Positions 1-7,725 of a stretch of 64,000 bases of DNA are shown here, piece by piece (position 1 is the stretch's first letter; each line of letters starts with the position of its first letter). The stretch is from Sinorhizobium sp. B11 (GTDB lineage: Bacteria > Pseudomonadota > Alphaproteobacteria > Rhizobiales > Rhizobiaceae), in the NCBI GenBank assembly GCA_039725955.1, contig CP091035.1, positions 186,001 to 250,000 of the forward strand, written 5' to 3'. A program made the position numbers and the translations under genes. Under the pieces are notes generated by a model. That model saw only the letters and a program-made list of their open reading frames with translations. It was not told where the DNA came from and made no database searches.

Positions 1-278
1 CCTCGATGATGGCGATCAACGGACGCATCCAGCGGGAGGGCGACGTCGTCCATCTCGTCGCCCAGGAGCTTTTTGACCTCTCCGCCTGTTTGAAAGGCCT
101 TGCCGATCAGGATCTCGAATTCCGACCGGCGACGGGCAGGGGAGACGAATTTGCGCATGGTTCGCCCGGACGACCCGATACGCGCGAACCGCCGGCAACT
201 GCAATCAAGGCCCGCGACATCTTCATCCCGGATCTGCATATCGACAGCCTGAAGGTCAAAAGCCGAAACTTCCACTGA
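1..278 (+). CDS. dnaE2: Error-prone DNA polymerase DnaE2 (ImuC), C-terminal fragment
   Basis: Partial gene; the frame is open to the left window edge and ends with TGA at 276-278. The residues match the end of DnaE2: a MAINGRIQREG segment, then VVHLVAQELFDL, a GRGDEF/HGSPG stretch, and the family-typical ending KARDIFIPDLHIDSLKVKSRNFH. DnaE2 is the C-family polymerase of the ImuA-ImuB-DnaE2 translesion mutasome induced by DNA damage. imuA and imuB would be expected just upstream, outside the window. Only the OB-fold/C-terminal part is visible, so polymerase catalytic residues cannot be judged. Recognition is from the conserved tail and is fairly secure. Confidence 0.85.
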   Translation, partial: SMMAINGRIQREGDVVHLVAQELFDLSACLKGLADQDLEFRPATGRGDEFAHGSPGRPDTREPPATAIKARDIFIPDLHIDSLKVKSRNFH

Positions 279-394
279 GATCGGGATTTGTCGCCCGGTT
301 GCCCGCAAGAGCAGGAACATGCGCCGGCCACGCGCTATTGACGCCATCACGATCCGGGACATGTCCCCAATCTCGTCCCAACGGAGCTACAACC

Positions 395-760
395 ATGACC
401 GATCCCCACAGCGACCTGATCGACCACCTTCATCTGCGCGTGGCCGACCTTGAGGCCAGTCGTCGTTTCTATCGTGCGGCGCTTGCTGCCCTCGGCCGGA
501 CGTTCACCTCGCACAGCGACAGGCATTTTGCCTGCGATCCATTGTGGGTGGACACGGCCGACGGACAGGTCTCCAGGGTCCATTTTGCATTTCGGGCTGG
601 CGACCAGCAGGAGGTGGACCGCTTTTACGCAGCAGCCCTCGATGCGGGTGGAACAGACAATGGCGCGCCCGGCTTTCGCGACTACCATCCCGGCTATTAT
701 GCGGCCTTCGTGCTCGATCCGGACGGCAACAATATCGAAGCCGTCTTCCATCGGCGCTAG
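395..760 (+). CDS. VOC-family (glyoxalase/bleomycin-resistance fold) protein
   Basis: 121 residues, the usual length of a single-chain VOC protein with two beta-alpha-beta-beta-beta modules. It begins DHLHLRVADLEASRRFY, the classic first strand and helix with a metal-ligand-like His, and ends FVLDPDGNNIEAVFH, where the DPDGN turn and the Glu form the usual last metal ligand. The ATG at 395 was chosen because upstream in-frame residues are not family-like. The substrate cannot be assigned; relatives include glyoxalases, dioxygenases and antibiotic-binding proteins. It is monocistronic between the dnaE2 tail and the DUF6894 gene, with no EcfG-type site upstream. Confidence 0.85.
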   Translation: MTDPHSDLIDHLHLRVADLEASRRFYRAALAALGRTFTSHSDRHFACDPLWVDTADGQVSRVHFAFRAGDQQEVDRFYAAALDAGGTDNGAPGFRDYHPGYYAAFVLDPDGNNIEAVFHRR

Positions 761-821
761 ATCCTTTTCGGCACCGGGCCTCTCGTTCTCTAAAGCCGAA
801 TCTCCTCGGCTGCCCTTTGCT

Positions 822-846
822 GGAACAAAGAGACCGGCTTGATGTT
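822..846 (+). promoter_or_regulatory. EcfG-type promoter candidate for the DUF6894 gene at 866
   Basis: GGAAC at 822-826, 16-base spacer, TGTT at 843-846. The -10 element ends 19 bases before the ATG at 866, so the leader would be very short. The pattern is that of the alphaproteobacterial general stress sigma factor; the first -10 base is T rather than the preferred C. Confidence 0.55.
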
Positions 847-865
847 TTCGGGCAAGGAGGTGCAA

Positions 866-1129
866 ATGCCGAAATTCTTCTTTCAGGTCATCGACCGTAC
901 GAGCCCGGAACCGACCGAACTTGCCCATGAGTTTCCAAGCCTCGAAGAAGCCAAGAAGGAGGCACGGCTGGCGCTTGCCGAAATGGCGTGCGAGGGCCTG
1001 CCGGAAGCGCCGCTCAACATGATCTCGGTCGAGCTTTTCGACGAAAACAGGGTTCCGATCGCCGAATTCCGGCTGCTGCTCGAGGAAATTCCCAAGATGG
1101 CGCAGGCGAGATCGGCTGACGGGGCCTGA
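866..1129 (+). CDS. DUF6894-type small protein
   Basis: 87 residues. It opens MPKFFFQVIDRT and continues with a Glu/Lys/Ala-rich helix (EEAKKEARLALAEM) and a strand, the layout of DUF6894 proteins that are abundant in rhizobia and usually uncharacterised. An alternative in-frame ATG lies at 839 inside the putative promoter; 866 is preferred because AAGGAGG stands at normal distance before it. A second member of the family lies at 14204. A promoter-like GGAAC-N16-TGTT just upstream suggests general-stress control. Function unknown. Confidence 0.8.
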   Translation: MPKFFFQVIDRTSPEPTELAHEFPSLEEAKKEARLALAEMACEGLPEAPLNMISVELFDENRVPIAEFRLLLEEIPKMAQARSADGA

Positions 1130-1206
1130 TCTGGCAGTGCCATTCGGCCGCCATTGTGACGGACAAGCCCGCTCCGCACAGGACCCGTTATCGGACAGGA
1201 GTTCCC

Positions 1207-1488
1207 GTGAATACAGCAAATCTTCAATTGGAAGGCATGGTGATGGCTCTTGCAGCGCTGTGCCAGGCGCTCGCCGAAAAGCAACTGCTCAGCCACGAGG
1301 CAATAGACGCGGCCCTGGCGCAGGCAAAAGACGCTGTCGAAGGCGATGACAGTCACCATCTGTCGGAGGCCAACCAGAACGCGATCCTGTTTCCGATCCA
1401 CCTTCTGCGTCTTGCCAACCAGACGCACGAACGGGGCGAACGCTTCACCTTTGCCGACTATGCAGCACAGATCGGCAGGCTGACGTGA
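1207..1488 (+). CDS. Hypothetical 93-residue protein
   Basis: GTG start at 1207 preceded by AGGAG; an ATG at 1156 in frame is possible but has no clear ribosome site. The sequence is mostly helical: an N-terminal EGMVMALAALCQALAEKQ helix, an acidic middle, and a C-terminal FADYAAQIGRL segment. No family recognised. The stop TGA overlaps the ATG of the following alpha/beta hydrolase (TGATG at 1486-1490), so the two are probably translationally coupled. Confidence 0.65.
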   Translation: MNTANLQLEGMVMALAALCQALAEKQLLSHEAIDAALAQAKDAVEGDDSHHLSEANQNAILFPIHLLRLANQTHERGERFTFADYAAQIGRLT

Positions 1489-2348
1489 TGTTTGACGGCT
1501 TCGCGCTGGATTTCGTGCAAACGCGATACGGGACGATCCGCGTCAGGCACGGGGGATCGGGTGATACGGTGCTGTTGCTGCTCCATGGTCATCCGCGCAC
1601 CCACATGACATGGGGCGGCGTGGCGGACCTGCTTGCTTCCTCCGTCAGGCTCGTCTGCCCGGACCTGCCGGGTTTTGGGCGCTCCTACCTGCCTGCCGAT
1701 GCACCCGACAGCCGTTTCTCGTCAAAGAAAGCCAAGGCCGAAGCGCTTGTCGACATGATGAACAGGCTTGGCCACGAACGCTTCGTGGTCGCCGGCCATG
1801 ACCGCGGCAGCCTGACGGCCTTCCGGATGGCACTCGATCATCATGACGCCGTCAGCAAGCTCATCATCATCGACGGGCTGCCGGTGCTCGAACATCTGGA
1901 GCGTGCCGACTGGTGCTTTGCCAGGGATTGGTATCACTGGTTCTTCTTTGCGCAGCCGGACAAGCCGGAACGCGCCATCAACGCTGATCCACTTGCATGG
2001 TACGATCAGGTCGCTCCCGATCGCATGGGACCCGCCGCCTACCAAGATCTGGTCGCCGCCCTCAGCGACCCGGCGGTCGTCCATGGCATGATCGAGGATT
2101 ATCGAGCCGGTATTCGCATCGACCACGTGCATGAGCGCCAGGACCGCGACAGTAAACGTCTGGTGGAAGCACCGACCTTATGTCTGTGGTCGCTCCGGGA
2201 CGACCTTGAACAGATCTACGGAAATCCGGTTGCCATCTGGCGCCGTTGGGCACGCCACGTGCATGGGTTTGGAATCGACAGCGGCCATCATGTCGCCGAG
2301 GAAAATCCGGCAGCTTTGGCCCGCGCGATTGCCGATTTCATCGCCTGA
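1488..2348 (+). CDS. Alpha/beta hydrolase, haloacetate-dehalogenase / epoxide-hydrolase-like
   Basis: 286 residues with the complete alpha/beta-hydrolase order: HGHPRTHMTW oxyanion-hole motif near residue 30, nucleophile elbow GHDRGS near residue 105 (Asp nucleophile, as in haloalkane/fluoroacetate dehalogenases and epoxide hydrolases), cap-domain WYHWFFFAQPDKPE resembling haloacetate dehalogenases, and the catalytic His in DSGHHVAEENP near the C-terminus. An Asp nucleophile rather than Ser rules out a plain esterase. ATG at 1488 overlaps the preceding stop; a GTG one codon earlier is possible. The true substrate is uncertain, since haloacetate dehalogenase annotation is often over-specific. 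Confidence 0.85.
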   Translation: MFDGFALDFVQTRYGTIRVRHGGSGDTVLLLLHGHPRTHMTWGGVADLLASSVRLVCPDLPGFGRSYLPADAPDSRFSSKKAKAEALVDMMNRLGHERFVVAGHDRGSLTAFRMALDHHDAVSKLIIIDGLPVLEHLERADWCFARDWYHWFFFAQPDKPERAINADPLAWYDQVAPDRMGPAAYQDLVAALSDPAVVHGMIEDYRAGIRIDHVHERQDRDSKRLVEAPTLCLWSLRDDLEQIYGNPVAIWRRWARHVHGFGIDSGHHVAEENPAALARAIADFIA

Positions 2349-2657
2349 GATCGCCGCGACGCGACGTCACGTGGCCGGTCTCAACCGGATCCCGGCCTGA
2401 CGGTGTTGTCGTATCAGACAATGCTCCACTTCCCGCCGTCTTGGCCTCGCGCTTGCCTGTCCTCACCCGTCGCCTGTCTCCTTTCGCCTCGATCTTCGGA
2501 CCTGCATAAGCTTCCTCAGGCCCGGATGGTTCGCGCAATCGGCACGTCCGGGTGACTGGCCGACAGCCGCGCATCGAGATCGGGGCAGCCATGCAGACAG
2601 GCGTTATGGACAGTCGTGACTTCCGCGCCATGTCCTTTTTAACCGCAGGGAGACGAT
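2349..2657. other. Intergenic region without recognised gene
   Basis: About 310 bases between the hydrolase and the response regulator. Both strands show only short frames without ribosome sites or protein-like composition. No GGAAC-N16/17-NGTT site, strong terminator or repeat was seen. Confidence 0.5.
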
Positions 2658-3035
2658 ATGCACGAGCAACGCATTGTCGTCCTGATCGTCGATGACGAAA
2701 TCATGGTCCGCATGGCATTGTCGACAGAGCTTCAGGACGCAGGTTTTACGACGATCGAGGCGATGAATGGCGCAGACGCTCTCAGGCACCTGAACGAAGA
2801 CAACGATATCGATGTCGTGGTCTCCGACATCAGGATGCCGGGAGCGATCGACGGCTTTGCTCTTTCCAGAGAAGTTGTCCGGACGTGGCCAGACAAGAAA
2901 GTCGTGCTGATGTCGGGAGATCGCCCCTTACGGCCCGGCGATTTGCCAGGGGCCGTTCGTTACATCGCAAAGCCCTATGAGATCCGCCAGCTTGTCGCTC
3001 TGATCCGGACGCTCGTCTATGGCCACTCTGATTGA
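2658..3035 (+). CDS. Single-domain response regulator (receiver only)
   Basis: 125 residues, all receiver domain. The acidic pocket is at VDDE (residues 10-13), the phospho-acceptor Asp in VVSDIRMPG (about residue 54), a Ser in LMSGD at the Thr position, and the conserved Lys in YIAKPYE. No output domain. GGGAG precedes the ATG. Such stand-alone receivers relay phosphate or compete for HWE/HisKA_2 kinases in alphaproteobacterial stress signalling. Several others lie in this window (3950, 19406, 20786, 51789, 52634) plus a DUF2934-receiver at 49540. The partner kinase is not obvious locally. Confidence 0.88.
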   Translation: MHEQRIVVLIVDDEIMVRMALSTELQDAGFTTIEAMNGADALRHLNEDNDIDVVVSDIRMPGAIDGFALSREVVRTWPDKKVVLMSGDRPLRPGDLPGAVRYIAKPYEIRQLVALIRTLVYGHSD

Positions 3036-3048
3036 AGAAGCTCTATCC

Positions 3049-3330
3049 TCATAGCGAAGAGGAAGGAACCAGGCCGATCGGCCTTGGCTGCTGACCAGGC
3101 TCTGGCGCAAAACCCGAAGACGACCCCTGCAGAAGATCCCTGACTTCGTTTTCCTCCCACCCGGCAGAAACGGCGGAGGCGACCAGCGCGGCGCTCTTTT
3201 CTGTCTCGCTCGCCCCGCAGGTCTCCTCGAGACGCCGGCGGGCAACATCAAGACATTGCTTCAGGTTTGTCCTGCGCGAAGCTGCGTCGGGGCAAAAGGT
3301 CGGCGATGCAACATAGGTCGTGAATGTCAT
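3049..3330 (-). CDS. Hypothetical 93-residue stress-type protein
   Basis: Start ATG at 3330 with AGGAG eight bases upstream on the minus strand. The protein has a Cys-containing helix (LKQCLDVARRRLEETCG), a helix AALVASAVSAGWEENEVRDLL, and a Pro/Ser-rich tail. No family recognised. Its reality is supported by a consensus minus-strand EcfG promoter (GGAAC-N16-CGTT) just upstream at 3384-3360. It converges with the response regulator at 2658, the two stops being only 13 bases apart. Confidence 0.7.
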   Translation of the reverse strand: MTFTTYVASPTFCPDAASRRTNLKQCLDVARRRLEETCGASETEKSAALVASAVSAGWEENEVRDLLQGSSSGFAPEPGQQPRPIGLVPSSSL

Positions 3331-3359
3331 GGTCAATTCTCCTGATCAGTTAATCGATG

Positions 3360-3384
3360 AACGCGGATTGGCGCGCACCGTTCC
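3360..3384 (-). promoter_or_regulatory. EcfG-type promoter, consensus, for the gene at 3330
   Basis: On the minus strand GGAAC (3384-3380), 16-base spacer, CGTT (3363-3360), an exact match to the EcfG consensus. The -10 ends 29 bases before the start codon. Confidence 0.75.
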
Positions 3385-3491
3385 ACGCATTTCCCTCAAG
3401 GCGCCGGCAAAGGGGAGGCGTGGGCCGTGCCAGCGGCCATGTCGATCCTATCCACCGAGCCGACGGCTGGCGAAGGCTCTCCATGACGCCC

Positions 3492-3516
3492 GGAACTTCG
3501 GCGGATTGCCGGCGTT
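3492..3516 (+). promoter_or_regulatory. EcfG-type promoter, consensus, for the gene at 3542
   Basis: GGAAC at 3492-3496, 16-base spacer, CGTT at 3513-3516. The -10 ends 25 bases before the ATG. Together with the minus-strand site at 3384-3360 it makes a divergent stress-promoter pair. Confidence 0.75.
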
Positions 3517-3541
3517 AAGCGGCCAACAAATGGAGAAAGAC

Positions 3542-3826
3542 ATGAGCCAATCCAAATCACCCGCCGTCCAAGCTTATGAACTCGACAAGGCCAACAGGCA
3601 GGAGCGGGAGGCCAAGGGCGAGCTCGACCAGGCGCTGGAGGACACGTTTCCGGCCTCCGATCCGGTATCGCACTCGATCACGTCGGTGGCCGGAGCGCCG
3701 CAAAAAAGCGACGGGGCCGAGCGTGAAACCTTTGTCGAGGGCGCGCGCGGCTTCATCAAGAAGAATCCGATCGCAGCTGTCGCCATGACTGCCGCGGTGG
3801 CATGGATCCTCGGCGCCACGCGGTAA
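3542..3826 (+). CDS. Tail-anchored small protein, ElaB/YqjD (DUF883)-like C-terminus
   Basis: 94 residues. The start ATG at 3542 follows a purine-rich GGAGAAAGAC. The N-terminal two-thirds is charged and helical (ELDKANRQEREAKGELDQALEDTF), and the C-terminus is a single hydrophobic segment, NPIAAVAMTAAVAWILGATR, resembling the C-terminal anchor of YqjD/ElaB proteins, which tie stationary-phase ribosomes to the membrane in E. coli. The resemblance is mainly in architecture, so ribosome binding is inference. Preceded by a consensus EcfG promoter, fitting a stress or stationary-phase role. Confidence 0.75.
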   Translation: MSQSKSPAVQAYELDKANRQEREAKGELDQALEDTFPASDPVSHSITSVAGAPQKSDGAERETFVEGARGFIKKNPIAAVAMTAAVAWILGATR

Positions 3827-3949
3827 AGACCAAGCGCTGCTTCCGGCTGTTAACCGTCAGTTCACCATAAAAGGAGAGGAACGGCGGACGGCTGTATCGA
3901 TTTGCGACAACAGGCGTTCCCTTCCCGACTGAACAGAAAGGTGCGGGAA

Positions 3950-4357
3950 ATGGCAAAGGTCCTGATCGTCGAAGATGAAACACTGATCCGTTTTTCACTT
4001 GCCGACGCGTTGATCGAGGCGGGTCATGTGGTGATCGACTGTGGGAATGTGCTCGAGGCCGTGGCAGCGCTCGCCAGGCATGACGATATCGCCGCGGTCG
4101 TGACCGATGTCGACATGCCGGGGGGCTTAAGCGGCCTCGATCTCGCCGCTCTCGTCAGAAAAACCAGGCCTTCGGTCCCGCTCATCGTGACCTCTGGACG
4201 CGTGATCGACCTCTCGGCCGTCGATGGCGCCACCTTTCTTGCAAAGCCCTATGATTTTGCAGCGCTTGCTCGAAGGCTAAGCGAACGTCTTGAAAAAGTC
4301 GGCGGCAAGACAGGCTTGCGCCCCGCTCTTTCGTCGACGCGCTACCGCGCTCTTTGA
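3950..4357 (+). CDS. Single-domain response regulator (receiver only)
   Basis: 135 residues. Receiver features: VEDE acidic pair near residue 8, phosphorylatable Asp in VVTDVDMPGG, Thr/Ser in IVTSG, and the Lys in FLAKPYDF. No output domain. The ATG at 3950 follows GGTGCGGGA. Its sequence is close in style to the receiver at 2658, suggesting duplication. It lies upstream of the glgE operon but is separated from it by a promoter-like site, so co-transcription is not required. Confidence 0.88.
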   Translation: MAKVLIVEDETLIRFSLADALIEAGHVVIDCGNVLEAVAALARHDDIAAVVTDVDMPGGLSGLDLAALVRKTRPSVPLIVTSGRVIDLSAVDGATFLAKPYDFAALARRLSERLEKVGGKTGLRPALSSTRYRAL

Positions 4358-4434
4358 CGCGGCGCCGGCCCTGGCGCTGCCTATCATTCCGGAACTTGGT
4401 GCTTACCGGCCCGCATCATCTGAGGCGGCGCCAG

Positions 4435-4459
4435 GGAACAAGTAAAGCGCTTGAAGGTT
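4435..4459 (+). promoter_or_regulatory. EcfG-type promoter candidate for the glgE operon
   Basis: GGAAC at 4435-4439, 16-base spacer, GGTT at 4456-4459. The -10 ends 58 bases before the glgE start. First -10 base G instead of C. Confidence 0.6.
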
Positions 4460-4517
4460 CATCTCCGCAACCATCAAACATCGTTCATGGACCGGACGCG
4501 CGGAGACAGACCGAGTG

Positions 4518-7500
4518 ATGACGACAGCATCCCCTTCGACCGCTTCCCTTCACGTTTCGCGGATCTACTATGTCAACCCGCTTTTGTTGTCTGGCCGGGA
4601 CCGCTGGCTGGAGGTCTTCGATCACGCGGCCTTCCTCGGCTTCGACACCGTCCTGACGGCCCCGCCCTTTCGAAGGACGGCAGAGAGCCTGTTTTCAACC
4701 GTTGATTATGAGACCCTCGACCCGGCGCTCGCCATTGAGGGAGCGGCGGAAGAGGCGCTTGCCGGGCTGGCCAAAGAGGCTGAAAGCCGCGGGATCAGCT
4801 TCATGCTCGACCTTGCGATCGGCGCAGGCGTCGCAAACGACGATGCCCGCCTGCTATCCCTTGATCCGAGACGATCGCCTCTTATGCCGCTCATGGGGCC
4901 GCCCCCATCCGGCGATGTCGAGGCTTGGCAGGCGCGGCTTTTACGTCTGACTGCTGCTGGGATCAGCGGCTACCGGGCTATCGGCCTCGATAGGCTCGCG
5001 GCCGGTCAATGGCAGCAGCTGATCGCAGGAGCCAAGGCCGCAAATGCGGCAACGCGTTTTCTTGCCTATACGCCGGGTACCGACTTTGCCTTGAGAAAGG
5101 GCTTGCGCGAGTGCGGGTTCAACGCCACCTTCACCTCGCTTGCCTGGTGGGACTTGCGCGAAAGCTGGTTTATCGAGGAGTACCGGCTACAGCATGGGCT
5201 CGCACCGCAGATCGCCTTTCCCGAGGCCCCCTTTGCCAGGCGGCTTGCGCATGGCACCGAGAGCAGGGAGATCCGCGAGCGTCGCTCGCGCCGGGCGCTG
5301 CGCCTGGCGGCGGAAATCGGCGATGGCCTTCTTGTGCCGATGGGATTTGAATTCGGTGCCGGGCTGCCGCTCGATCCGACGCATGGGCACGGCGAGGGGC
5401 TGCGCAGGATAAGAGCCGAAGGCGCCTTCGATCTGACGAGCGCACTGCGTGAACTGATGGCGGTCCGTAGCAGCCAGTCGATGCAGCTCGTCAATTGCGA
5501 TACCACGAGCCAGGTCAGCATCCTGTCGCAGGCCGATGCGGCTGATCTTCGCACCGCCGCTACGGTGAGACTGATCGCCGTCAACAGGGACCTTCGTCGA
5601 TCCGCATTGCTTCCCGAAACGATCCTCAATCGCGCCGTCTCTCCATTCGTGCCGGTGGACCCTGGCGCTTCCGGCCAGCGCCTGGAACCGGGCGAGGTGC
5701 GCCTCATACAGACGCGGGCGTGCGCCTCCGTCACGGTAGAGCAGGGAGATCTGTCGCTTGCCGAGGCCACGAGGTCGGCGCGCATCGCCATCGAAAAGAT
5801 TGCCCCGCAGGTTGATGAGGGCCGCTTCCCGGTCAAGCGCATCGTCGGCGATACCGTGGTCGTCGAAGCCGACATCTTCGCCGATGGGCACGACCTTCTG
5901 GCGGCAGCCCTTCTCCACCGTCCGCGCGGCGAGGTCGAATGGCGCCAGGAACGCATGACGCTTGCCGAAAACGATCGATGGCAGGCAAGCTTCGTGCTCG
6001 ATCGGGTTGGCCGCTTCGAGTTCTGCGTCGAGGCATGGAAAAATCCCTTCGCGATCTTTCGCTACGAACTGGTCAAGAAACATGAGGCCAGGCTCGACCT
6101 GCGTCTGGAATTGATCGAAGGCGAGGCATTGATCCGCGCTGGCGCAGCCGATCCCGCCGCCGAGATGGTTGCCGAGGAGCGGGCGGAACTCGACGCACTT
6201 GTTGCCGAGCTGGAGCGCCGGGACGGCATGTCCAAGCTCGAGATCCTGCTGGCGCCGCGCACCGCCGAACTCATGGCCCGCGCCGACCGGCGACCGTTTG
6301 GAACGCGCAGCGCCGCCTATGGCGTCGAATCGGAGCGGCGCGAGGCTGGATTTGCGAGCTGGTACCAGATCTTCCCGCGTTCACAGAGCGGAGACCCCAA
6401 TCGTCACGGCACGTTCGAGGATGTGATCCAACGTCTGCCGGCCATTCGCGACATGGGGTTCGACGTCCTCTATTTCCCGCCCATCCATCCGATCGGCCGC
6501 ACCAACCGCAAGGGCCGCAACAATTCGCTGAGCGCGGCACCGAGCGATCCGGGCAGTCCCTATGCAATCGGCTCGGAGGCCGGTGGCCATGACGCCATTC
6601 ATCCCGAGCTCGGCGAATTCGACGATTTCGAGCATCTGGTCGAGGAGGCGCGAAAGGCAGGTCTGGAAATCGCGCTCGATCTGGCGATCCAGGCCTCTCC
6701 CGATCATCCCTGGCTGAAAGAACATCCCGGCTGGTTCGACTGGCGGCCGGACGGCACCATCCGCTATGCCGAAAACCCGCCGAAGAAATACGAGGACATC
6801 GTCAATGTCGACTTTTATGCCAAGGACGCGATACCCGATCTATGGGTCGAACTGCGCGATATGGTCGAGATGTGGGTAGAAGAGGGCGTGCGGCTGTTTC
6901 GTGTCGACAATCCTCACACCAAGCCTTTTCCATTCTGGGAGTGGCTGATCGGCGACATTCGCGCGCGCCATCCCGACGTCGTTTTCCTGTCGGAGGCCTT
7001 CACGCGGCCCAAGGTCATGTACCGGCTCGCCAAGATCGGCTTTTCGCAATCCTACACGTATTTTACCTGGCGCAACGAGCGCTGGGAGCTCGAACAGTAT
7101 ATGAGCGAACTCACCACGAGCGAGGCGCGCGAATTCTTCCGGCCGCATTTCTTCGTCAACACCCATGACATAAACCCGGATTTCCTGCAGAACGCGCCGC
7201 GCCCGGCCTATCTCATCCGCGCAGCGCTCGCAGCCACCCTGTCTGGCCTCTGGGGCGTCTATAACGGATTCGAGCTCTGCGAGGGACGGCCTGACGCCAA
7301 GCGCAAGGAATATGCCGACAGCGAAAAATACGAGATCCGCGCCTGGGACTATGACCGCCCGGGCAATATCAAGGCGGAAATCGCCATGCTCAACCGCATC
7401 CGCCGGGACAACGCCGCCCTGCATTCCCATCTCGGGCTGACGCTTCTTCCCTCGTCGAACAGGAACGTCATGTTCTTCGAAAAAGCCGACAGCGGGCGTC

Positions 7501-7724
7501 ACAACGTCTTGCTGATCGCCGTCAATCTCAATCCGCACGGGATCGAGGAAAGCAACGTCGAGTTTCCGCTCTGGCGGTTCGGCCTCGGCGACGGCGCGAC
7601 GCTCGCCTTGGAAGACCTCGTCAGCGGCCAGAATTTCAAGCGCAGCGGAAAGTGGCAGACGATCAGGCTGGACCCGGCCTCTTTGCCATTCGCCATATGG
7701 CGGGTCAGGGCAGGAGAGGCCTGA
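4518..7724 (+). CDS. glgE: Alpha-1,4-glucan:maltose-1-phosphate maltosyltransferase GlgE with extra N-terminal GH13-like domain
   Basis: GlgE transfers maltose from alpha-maltose 1-phosphate to the non-reducing end of alpha-1,4-glucan. The protein is 1068 residues, far longer than the roughly 660-700 of actinobacterial GlgE. Residues about 14-300 form an additional alpha-amylase-like barrel (RIYYVNPLLL start, later GFEFGAGLPLD) whose catalytic motif is degraded (GYRAIGLD where a GFRxD is expected). Then comes the DUF3416/N domain from about 410, followed by the GlgE catalytic barrel. Nucleophile Asp797 is in LFRVDNPHTKP, acid Glu826 in LSEAF, third acid Asp884 in NTHDINPD. ATG at 4518 chosen, with GTG at 4515 also possible. 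It is one base from treS, forming an operon with treS-maltokinase and glgB. Confidence 0.93.
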   Translation: MTTASPSTASLHVSRIYYVNPLLLSGRDRWLEVFDHAAFLGFDTVLTAPPFRRTAESLFSTVDYETLDPALAIEGAAEEALAGLAKEAESRGISFMLDLAIGAGVANDDARLLSLDPRRSPLMPLMGPPPSGDVEAWQARLLRLTAAGISGYRAIGLDRLAAGQWQQLIAGAKAANAATRFLAYTPGTDFALRKGLRECGFNATFTSLAWWDLRESWFIEEYRLQHGLAPQIAFPEAPFARRLAHGTESREIRERRSRRALRLAAEIGDGLLVPMGFEFGAGLPLDPTHGHGEGLRRIRAEGAFDLTSALRELMAVRSSQSMQLVNCDTTSQVSILSQADAADLRTAATVRLIAVNRDLRRSALLPETILNRAVSPFVPVDPGASGQRLEPGEVRLIQTRACASVTVEQGDLSLAEATRSARIAIEKIAPQVDEGRFPVKRIVGDTVVVEADIFADGHDLLAAALLHRPRGEVEWRQERMTLAENDRWQASFVLDRVGRFEFCVEAWKNPFAIFRYELVKKHEARLDLRLELIEGEALIRAGAADPAAEMVAEERAELDALVAELERRDGMSKLEILLAPRTAELMARADRRPFGTRSAAYGVESERREAGFASWYQIFPRSQSGDPNRHGTFEDVIQRLPAIRDMGFDVLYFPPIHPIGRTNRKGRNNSLSAAPSDPGSPYAIGSEAGGHDAIHPELGEFDDFEHLVEEARKAGLEIALDLAIQASPDHPWLKEHPGWFDWRPDGTIRYAENPPKKYEDIVNVDFYAKDAIPDLWVELRDMVEMWVEEGVRLFRVDNPHTKPFPFWEWLIGDIRARHPDVVFLSEAFTRPKVMYRLAKIGFSQSYTYFTWRNERWELEQYMSELTTSEAREFFRPHFFVNTHDINPDFLQNAPRPAYLIRAALAATLSGLWGVYNGFELCEGRPDAKRKEYADSEKYEIRAWDYDRPGNIKAEIAMLNRIRRDNAALHSHLGLTLLPSSNRNVMFFEKADSGRHNVLLIAVNLNPHGIEESNVEFPLWRFGLGDGATLALEDLVSGQNFKRSGKWQTIRLDPASLPFAIWRVRAGEA

Positions 7725-7725
7725 A

